Source: Syntrophomonas sp. UBA1376
GTDB lineage: Bacteria; Bacillota; Syntrophomonadia; Syntrophomonadales; Syntrophomonadaceae
Direction of reading: 5' to 3'
DNA: 27,040 bases
Assembly: GCA_002305535.1 (NCBI GenBank)
Contig: DBRE01000025.1
Coordinates: 1 to 27,040, forward strand
The notes under the pieces: generated by a model
The model's database searches: none
What the model was told of the DNA's origin: nothing
Seen by the model: the letters and a program-made list of their open reading frames with translations, nothing else
Shown: piece by piece, positions 22,270-27,040 of the stretch
How the letters are laid out: every line of letters starts with the position of its first letter
Position numbering within the stretch: the first letter of the stretch is position 1
Translations under genes and position numbers: made by a program

Positions 22270-22354
22270 TCAAGTGAATACCTGGATCATGGATTGGTGA
22301 CTCTATTAATACAGTTCAATGAGAAACCAGAGGCGTTCACAATGAGGATACCTT

Positions 22355-22729
22355 ATGTTTAATAAACCAACGACATTCTCACCTCATGATCTAGCCCGTG
22401 GGTGGCTCTATTTATTGATGCTGCTATTCCTCATCATTTATCTCAACTTGTATGATATCTTACATACTATGCAGCCTATCCGGGAGGGCCTGGCCGTGGA
22501 AGGCAACCCGCTGATGCGGTTTCTGCTGGAAAAAAGTCCTGCTGGTGCCGTAATGCTAAAGATGACGGTGGCGGCTTTCTTTGTAACTGTTGTTGGCATC
22601 TATGCGCGGATAAACTTTCAGCGGGCTCTAGTGGCATCTGCTCTGGTAGCAATGCTGTATAGTCTGGTGGCTATCTGGCATCTTACTGGATTACACCTCA
22701 CTACTTGGTATATATCCACGTTCCAATAA
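22355..22729 (+). CDS. Small polytopic membrane protein (DUF5658-like)
   Basis: This 124-residue protein has about three or four membrane segments (about 15-36, 65-83, 90-107 and a final one). The conserved-looking block LYDILHTM...GLAVEGNPLMRFLL, with the pattern D...T...G..EGNPLM before a K in the next helix (VMLKMTVA), matches what I recall of DUF5658 membrane proteins. No catalytic motif is evident. ATG 22355 follows GAGGAT. It sits between two terminators, so is expressed by itself and is probably not part of the surface-protein operon. Function unknown. Confidence 0.65.
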   Translation: MFNKPTTFSPHDLARGWLYLLMLLFLIIYLNLYDILHTMQPIREGLAVEGNPLMRFLLEKSPAGAVMLKMTVAAFFVTVVGIYARINFQRALVASALVAMLYSLVAIWHLTGLHLTTWYISTFQ

Positions 22730-22730
22730 A

Positions 22731-22756
22731 AGACCCGGGCGTTTGCCCGGGTTTTA
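22731..22756. terminator. Shared terminator between DUF5658-like and HtrA genes
   Basis: ACCCGGGC (22733-22740) pairs with GCCCGGGT (22745-22752) around GTTT. T-runs lie on both sides in the appropriate direction, so it can serve both convergent genes. Confidence 0.85.
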
Positions 22757-22769
22757 GACTTACTAGAAA

Positions 22770-23945
22770 TTATGGTTTGGCTTGCAGGGTGGCTGGCAGA
22801 GTGACTAGGTTGCCCTGGCGGATGATTTCCAAGGTGATTTTATCGCCTACTTTGTGTTTGGATACTGTTTCTTGCAAGTGAGTACCTGATTTTATTTTGG
22901 TTCCGTCAATAGCGGTTATTACATCCATCCGCACTACACCAGCTTGGGCCGCAGCACTGCCGCTGACCACATCTACTACCAGTACTCCCTGGATATCAGA
23001 GCTCAGTCCAACCTCGGCTCTCACCTCATCATTTATATCACTCATACTTATTCCCAGGAAGGGACGCACGATTTTGTTTCCACTGATCAGATCCTTTAAG
23101 ACCTCACTGACTGTACTGGTGGGAATGGCAAACCCAATACCCTGTGCCTGAGCATTAACAGCCGTGTTGATGGCTATGACTTCACCGCGCAGGTTTAGGA
23201 GCGGCCCTCCAGAATTACCGGGGTTGATAGCAGCATCTGTCTGGATCAGATTCTTGTAATTGCGATCCTCAATAGTTATAGGACGGCCGGTAGCTGAAAT
23301 CACTCCGGTAGTGACAGTATGATCCAACCCATAAGGCTGACCAATGGCGATCACCCATTCACCCACTCTCATCTTATCGGAATCTCCCAGAGTAAGTACC
23401 GGATAATTGTCACCTTCTATTTTCAGTACCGCCAGATCCAGTTCTCTATCCTGTCCTACGACCTTAGCTGGAACTTCCTCTGTTTTTCCGTTAAGTTGAA
23501 CTGTTACCGAAACAGCATTTTCAACAACATGTTGATTGGTTAATATATACCCGTCTTTGGTTATCAAAAATCCTGTACCAATGCCAGTTTCATAGCGCGG
23601 ACTGTTATCGAACTGGAACTGGTGGCCAAAGAACTGACGGAAAAATGGATCATTAAAAAACGGATTGTCGGCTATCGAGACTGTAACCTGTACTTTTGCC
23701 TTGACATTCACTACTGCCGGGCTAGCTTTTTCTACGATATCAGCTACCGTCATAGCACCCTGAGCCAGAGGTAGGGAAGCCGTTACAGCATCCGGAGACG
23801 TATCTGCTTCTACTTGTACTACCTGGGGATCTTCCTTACCTGTAAAAGCTGCCCACAGAGAGGTTCCCTGTTGATCAGCCACAAACGCGCCCCCCAAAAC
23901 GAATGCTATAACAAACAAAATCAGAATTTTGGTAAATTTCTTCAC
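22770..23945 (-). CDS. HtrA/DegP-family serine protease with PDZ domain
   Basis: This 391-residue protein has an N-terminal signal anchor (FTKILILFVIAFVLGGAF), a trypsin-like domain with the triad His (LTNQHVVENA), Asp (ELDLAVLKIEG) and Ser (AAINPGNSGGPL), and one C-terminal PDZ domain (FLGISMSD through GVLVVDVVSGSAAAQAGV). It degrades or refolds damaged envelope proteins outside the membrane. I choose GTG 23945, which follows AAGGAG, giving a normal signal anchor; the frame stays open to 24089 but the extra residues look unlike an export signal and lack a ribosome site. It is single-gene and next to the exported-protein block, for which it could be a quality-control protease. Confidence 0.95.
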   Translation of the reverse strand: MKKFTKILILFVIAFVLGGAFVADQQGTSLWAAFTGKEDPQVVQVEADTSPDAVTASLPLAQGAMTVADIVEKASPAVVNVKAKVQVTVSIADNPFFNDPFFRQFFGHQFQFDNSPRYETGIGTGFLITKDGYILTNQHVVENAVSVTVQLNGKTEEVPAKVVGQDRELDLAVLKIEGDNYPVLTLGDSDKMRVGEWVIAIGQPYGLDHTVTTGVISATGRPITIEDRNYKNLIQTDAAINPGNSGGPLLNLRGEVIAINTAVNAQAQGIGFAIPTSTVSEVLKDLISGNKIVRPFLGISMSDINDEVRAEVGLSSDIQGVLVVDVVSGSAAAQAGVVRMDVITAIDGTKIKSGTHLQETVSKHKVGDKITLEIIRQGNLVTLPATLQAKP

Positions 23946-24157
23946 TATTATTTCCACTCCTTTCTGGTAGTCCCCTTGCTCATAATTATAACCAAGAAAT
24001 GTGAATGTTCCGTGAAAACTTAGCGATAATTGTTTGACTTTTTTATCAAAAAAACTTAGGATTCCTTGAATTATAACTGATCTACCCATCCCGTTTGCAC
24101 AAAATCCAATTAATTTATATAATTATGAGCATTATTAACATCCGAGGTAGCTGGCTG

Positions 24158-24805
24158 ATGCAAACAACCGCTCTATTTACTACCGCCTTTGTTGTGGGCT
24201 TATCCGGGGCCATGATGCCCGGGCCACTGCTGACTGCCACCATGGTTTCCAGTGCAGAAAGAGGCTGGGGAGCCGGTCCGCTAATAGTCCTGGGGCACGC
24301 TCTGTTGGAATTGGCACTGGTAGCAGCCCTTTTGGCTGGAATCGCCCAATTCCTGGTTCAACCCAGAGTAACCACGGTCATTGCATTGGTAGGCGGAGTT
24401 TTCTTGGTATATCTGGGCATTACCATGATAAGAGATGTATGGTCAGGCCGGCTAAGTTCAATCCAGGCTAGCAGCACTGATGGATCTGCCTCAGCACCGG
24501 TATCCATGCATCCTGTATTAGCCGGGATACTCATATCACTTTTTAATCCCTACTGGTCTATCTGGTGGGCAACCGTTGGGCTGGGTTATCTGACCTTTGC
24601 CCTAAATAGCGGTCTGTCTGGAATAACATCCTTCTTTTCAGGTCACATACTGTCTGATCTGGCCTGGTATACCCTGGTAGCCATTGCAGTCAGTAAAGGC
24701 CAAGCCTTGTTGTCTCCTCGAGTATATAAGGGGTTGCTGGTCGGCTGTGGCTTATTTATGCTGGGTCTAGGCATATATTTCTTCTACTCGGGCTTAACGA
24801 CATAA
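24158..24805 (+). CDS. LysE/RhtB-family exporter
   Basis: This 215-residue membrane protein has six predicted hydrophobic segments. The family opening FVVGLSGAMMPGPLLTATM, then GHALLELALVAALLAG, VFLVYLGITMIRDVW and SLFNPYWSIWW fit LysE-type transporters, which export amino acids or related small molecules using the proton gradient. The start ATG 24158 follows GAGGT at about 10 bases; an in-frame ATG at 24125 is possible but has no ribosome site. It diverges from htrA. Cargo is unknown. The short loop at about 110-125 (SSIQASSTDGSAS) is variable and uninformative. Confidence 0.85.
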   Translation: MQTTALFTTAFVVGLSGAMMPGPLLTATMVSSAERGWGAGPLIVLGHALLELALVAALLAGIAQFLVQPRVTTVIALVGGVFLVYLGITMIRDVWSGRLSSIQASSTDGSASAPVSMHPVLAGILISLFNPYWSIWWATVGLGYLTFALNSGLSGITSFFSGHILSDLAWYTLVAIAVSKGQALLSPRVYKGLLVGCGLFMLGLGIYFFYSGLTT

Positions 24806-24828
24806 AAAAGCCCGTCATTAACGGGCTC
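24804..24828 (-). terminator. Terminator of the 47-codon gene
   Basis: GCCCGT/ACGGGC (24811-24826) is followed by TTTTTTAT on the minus strand. On the plus strand it has no T-tract, so it mainly belongs to the small minus-strand gene, though it may also end the exporter mRNA. Confidence 0.75.
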
Positions 24829-24861
24829 AATAATATCATGTTCTGTTAAGTAGCATTCTCT

Positions 24862-25005
24862 TTACTCTTCCAGTAAATCTCTCTCCTGGGTGATGGTCAG
24901 ACCGTGCTGATCCATCCAGAACTGGAAATCCCAATCATCTTCTGGTTTCCAGGGTCGGGACATAGAGAAATGGATCTTCAGAATGTTCAGTAAAGCCCTT
25001 ATCAT
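24862..25005 (-). CDS. Small 47-residue protein of unknown function
   Basis: ATG 25005 is preceded by AAGGAGGGTGAGG, one of the best ribosome sites in the window. The protein starts MIRALLNILKIHFSMS, a possible amphipathic or membrane-associated helix, then PWKPEDDWDFQFWMDQHG, rich in acidic and tryptophan residues, and ends ERDLLEE. A promoter at 25156-25184 and a T-tract terminator at 24804-24828 frame it as a complete transcription unit with a leader of about 140 bases. I do not recognise the family. The shape (basic-hydrophobic start, acidic end) would suit a small regulatory or membrane-associated peptide. It is easy to miss because of its size. Confidence 0.75.
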   Translation of the reverse strand: MIRALLNILKIHFSMSRPWKPEDDWDFQFWMDQHGLTITQERDLLEE

Positions 25006-25024
25006 GATGCCTCACCCTCCTTAC

Positions 25025-25042
25025 AGGCTCCCCCGGGAGCCT
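25025..25042 (-). promoter_or_regulatory. Hairpin just before the ribosome site of the 47-codon gene
   Basis: AGGCTCCC (25025-25032) pairs with GGGAGCCT (25035-25042). It stands immediately upstream of AAGGAGG, so it may stabilise the message or gate translation. Confidence 0.55.
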
Positions 25043-25155
25043 AATAACTGCTGGTTCAACAGGCACTTATCTAAAACAGATGTGTAAACCCACCTGACCT
25101 AACGGACCATCTGAACTGTTATGCAATTATCCACCAACTCTATTCTTTCACCTTC

Positions 25156-25184
25156 ATCATACTACGATTCGCTCAGTTTGTCAC
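25156..25184 (-). promoter_or_regulatory. Promoter of the 47-codon gene
   Basis: On the minus strand GTGACA (25179-25184), 17 bases, TATGAT (25156-25161). The start near 25149 gives an unusually long leader for so small a gene. Confidence 0.6.
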
Positions 25185-25224
25185 CCGTCTGTTCACTAAT
25201 TTGGCCGCTCAAATAATAGCCGTT

Positions 25225-26379
25225 TCAACTTTGGTCTGTACTGTGCAGACTGCTGCCGTTTAACAGCCCAGCAATCACAGCAGTGATAGGAACAGAAACA
25301 ATCAATCCTATACTTCCTGCCAGGGCTCTTATCACTTCTGCTCCGATAAGTTCTGAGTTTAAGATCATGGCGGGAGGTAGTTCATAAGCCAGATAAAGAA
25401 GCAGAAATGGCAAAGATCCTCCTGTATAAGCCAATATAAGGGTATTAGCCATGGTACCCATGATATCTCTTCCTACGCGCATACCCGAGCGCACCAATGC
25501 CCAAGAGCCCAAATCAGGATTAGCGAAACGTACTTCCTCTATAGCTGAAGAGATTGACATAGCCACATCCATTACGGCTCCAACCGCACCAATCAGTATG
25601 CCCGCAAACAGCAACCCGCGCATATCCAAAGGCAAATCAACCATGGACAGTATCCGTTCTTCTTCTGTGGCTAAACCTTGTAAAGCTGCCAGATCACCTA
25701 CCAGCACAGCCAAAAACCCCGCTACCAGTAAGCCACCTAATGTCCCCAATGTGGCAGCAGCAGCTTTACGGGAAAAGCCAGCTATCACCACCATAGTCAA
25801 AAAAGTAACGCCTATTAACACAGCTATAGTAATCGGCAGGGGTGCATAACCCTTTAACAAGGCGGGCAATAAGATATAATAAATGCCTGCCATAGTAAAA
25901 CCCAGCCCAACCAGAGCTTTTATCCCCTGAACACCACCGATTGCTACTAACACCAGCGCAAAAAACAGTACAAAATATTTCAGGAAAGGGGCCCGCACTC
26001 GTTCGGCGATATAAGATTGCTGGATTACATTATCCTGGACCGCACTATAGACAATCACCCGGTCACCGGGTTTCAGCTCGATATCCATCCCTTCAGTGCC
26101 CGACAAAGAGTTTTTGGCGATAATGGTCTCACCCTGATACTTTCCGTCCACCAGACGGACCTCTATCTCTTGTTCAACGATCCAGTTATCAGGATCGATG
26201 TGTTCACTGCTGCTTTCTATAATATTAACTACCACAGCTTCGCTGTAATGTTCTTCAAATGGCTCCTCTGCACTCACCGCTGGTACGCAGCTCAAAGCTA
26301 ATAATACTCCCAAAATGGCTGCAGCCATTAATCGCTGAAAATCAATTATGGTAAAAAGCCTCCTTTGCTCGCATTTCAT
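25225..26379 (-). CDS. YibE/F-family multi-pass membrane protein
   Basis: This is about 384 residues. It has a signal-like segment (MAAAILGVLLALSCVPAVSAEEP), an external domain of about 110 residues with WIVEQEIEVRLVDGKYQGE and LKPGDRVIVYS, then seven to eight membrane segments carrying AIGGVQGIKALVGL, GAVGAVMDVAMSISSAIEEV and RSGMRVGRDIMGTMANTLILAYTGGSLP, all YibE/F blocks. YibF-like proteins are thought to act in transport; the substrate is not established. The start is uncertain: ATG 26379 has GAGGG only 2 bases away, while a perfect AAAGGAGG (26359-26366) precedes ATA 26349 and ATT 26346, which would give a compact signal peptide. It diverges from the GreA-like gene. Confidence 0.87.
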   Translation of the reverse strand: MKCEQRRLFTIIDFQRLMAAAILGVLLALSCVPAVSAEEPFEEHYSEAVVVNIIESSSEHIDPDNWIVEQEIEVRLVDGKYQGETIIAKNSLSGTEGMDIELKPGDRVIVYSAVQDNVIQQSYIAERVRAPFLKYFVLFFALVLVAIGGVQGIKALVGLGFTMAGIYYILLPALLKGYAPLPITIAVLIGVTFLTMVVIAGFSRKAAAATLGTLGGLLVAGFLAVLVGDLAALQGLATEEERILSMVDLPLDMRGLLFAGILIGAVGAVMDVAMSISSAIEEVRFANPDLGSWALVRSGMRVGRDIMGTMANTLILAYTGGSLPFLLLYLAYELPPAMILNSELIGAEVIRALAGSIGLIVSVPITAVIAGLLNGSSLHSTDQS

Positions 26380-26541
26380 TACCCTCAATTCTAAATAGAA
26401 GAGTATCTATTATGCAAGACAATACTGCATCAGCACCCTATATAACGAATGCTTGGAAATCAACTTCTGCCTGAAGGATCATCTGCATAATATTAACCAT
26501 AAACTTTAACCCTTTCAATTAATTGGGAATGAAAACCATTA

Positions 26542-26570
26542 TTGACATCCATTTACTATAGGAGTATATT
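26542..26570 (+). promoter_or_regulatory. Consensus sigma-A promoter of the GreA-like gene
   Basis: TTGACA (26542-26547), 17 bases, TATATT (26565-26570). The perfect -35 and spacer mark it as one of the strongest promoters in the window. Confidence 0.8.
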
Positions 26571-26578
26571 GGATACAA

Positions 26579-26607
26579 TGGGTGCTTCGCCTGTGGCGAA
26601 GCGCCCA
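26579..26607 (+). promoter_or_regulatory. 5'-terminal hairpin of the GreA-like mRNA
   Basis: A 13-bp stem TGGGTGCTTCGCC / GGCGAAGCGCCCA (one G-T pair) with loop TGT begins within a few bases of the predicted transcript start. Such stems shield mRNA 5' ends from decay. With TGGCGTTTATTTG after it, weak attenuation is another possibility. Confidence 0.65.
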
Positions 26608-26660
26608 TGGCGTTTATTTGTATAACATCTTTCATTAATTACACATTTGGAGGGGAGTAT

Positions 26661-27040
26661 ATGCCCGGTATTGCGCTTTCACCTGGAGTCCATAGTCGGC
26701 TTGTCAAACAGCTTACTGAATTGAAAGAGGGTAAAAACCAACTAATCGATGAATTTTACCCGTTGCCTTCCCGGGATCGTGAGGAATTCTGCCGCTTACT
26801 GGACAAGTACTTACAAAGAGTCGAATCCCTGGTAACCAGTACAGCACCCCAGAAAAACTGCCAGGACAATTCCGTGCCATTTGTAACCTTGGACTGCGCT
26901 GTAGAAGTGAAGAATCTGGATAATGGGCAGACCTTTAACTGGCAAGTAGTAATGCCTCTTCAAACCAAGGTGGGGAAAGGTTGTGTTTCCTGTTTGTCCC
27001 CGGTTGGCAAATCCCTTCTGTTAAGCCAAACGGGAGACAC
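26661..27040 (+). CDS. GreA/GreB-like transcription factor domain protein (cut by window edge)
   Basis: 126 codons are visible from ATG 26661, behind GGAGGGGAG. Residues about 1-65 are helical (SRLVKQLTELKEGKNQLIDE, EEFCRLLDKYLQRVESL). Residues 75 onward, VEVKNLDNGQTFNWQVVMPLQ and VSCLSPVGKSLLLSQTGD, match the C-terminal FKBP-like fold of GreA/GreB, where the usual text is ISxxSPLGRALLGKxxGD. The N-terminal part is not the standard acidic GreA coiled coil, so it may be a Rnk-like or specialised RNA-polymerase-binding protein rather than a transcript-cleavage factor. The C-terminal tail is missing. A strong own promoter and 5' hairpin suggest high expression. Confidence 0.75.
   Translation, partial: MPGIALSPGVHSRLVKQLTELKEGKNQLIDEFYPLPSRDREEFCRLLDKYLQRVESLVTSTAPQKNCQDNSVPFVTLDCAVEVKNLDNGQTFNWQVVMPLQTKVGKGCVSCLSPVGKSLLLSQTGD

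Noticed and set aside
21926..22273. Gly/Ser-rich open frame on the minus strand
   Set aside because: It is the antisense reading of the proline-coding tandem repeat; low complexity explains its openness.

Overview
The window reads like a chromosomal segment of an anaerobic, probably fermentative or syntrophic, low-to-mid GC Firmicute of the Clostridia (Syntrophomonadaceae-like). This is inferred from an acyl-CoA:acetate CoA-transferase, an HSD10-type 3-hydroxyacyl-CoA dehydrogenase, a class I hybrid-cluster protein operon, a YedF/cysteine-desulfurase pair, consensus sigma-A promoters and strong AGGAGG ribosome sites. No rRNA, tRNA, CRISPR array or transposase gene was seen. Both ends cut a gene: a DegV protein on the left and a GreA/GreB-like factor on the right.

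Layout. 1-3650: DegV fragment (-), membrane-anchored thioredoxin (-), short-chain dehydrogenase (+) with a strong terminator, and CoA-transferase (-). 4086-6520: membrane metallophosphoesterase and metallo-beta-lactamase-fold hydrolase (both +). 6535-9007: a minus-strand run of SDR, aldo/keto reductase and HAD phosphatase. 9232-9475: a probable structured non-coding RNA (-) with its own promoter and terminator. 9537-12656: Rrf2 regulator, Hcp, a PCP_red-CGGC fusion and a ferredoxin, an apparent nitrosative/redox-stress operon (-). 12961-14706: YedF and a cysteine desulfurase (-), a sulfur/selenium transfer pair. 15026-16700: sirtuin and an atypical LuxR regulator (+).

17126-22270 (+) is the most distinctive block: two related SipW-type exported proteins, a polytopic membrane protein ending in an ER/SipW-type signal peptidase, a DUF5305-like single-pass protein, and an LPxTG-anchored proline-rich protein sharing a motif with the second exported protein. 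Together they look like a TasA/camelysin-type surface-fibre or matrix system with its own processing enzyme, possibly controlled by the LuxR protein next door. The right end holds a DUF5658-like membrane protein, HtrA protease, LysE exporter, an overlooked 47-codon gene, a YibE/F membrane protein and the GreA-like fragment.

Intergenic DNA carries four degenerate copies of a ~70-bp palindromic repeat, one 102-bp element with 33-bp inverted arms, and a pair of GGGGTCAGGCC sequences. These look like small non-autonomous mobile repeats. All functional statements come from reading motifs and context; no database search was possible.
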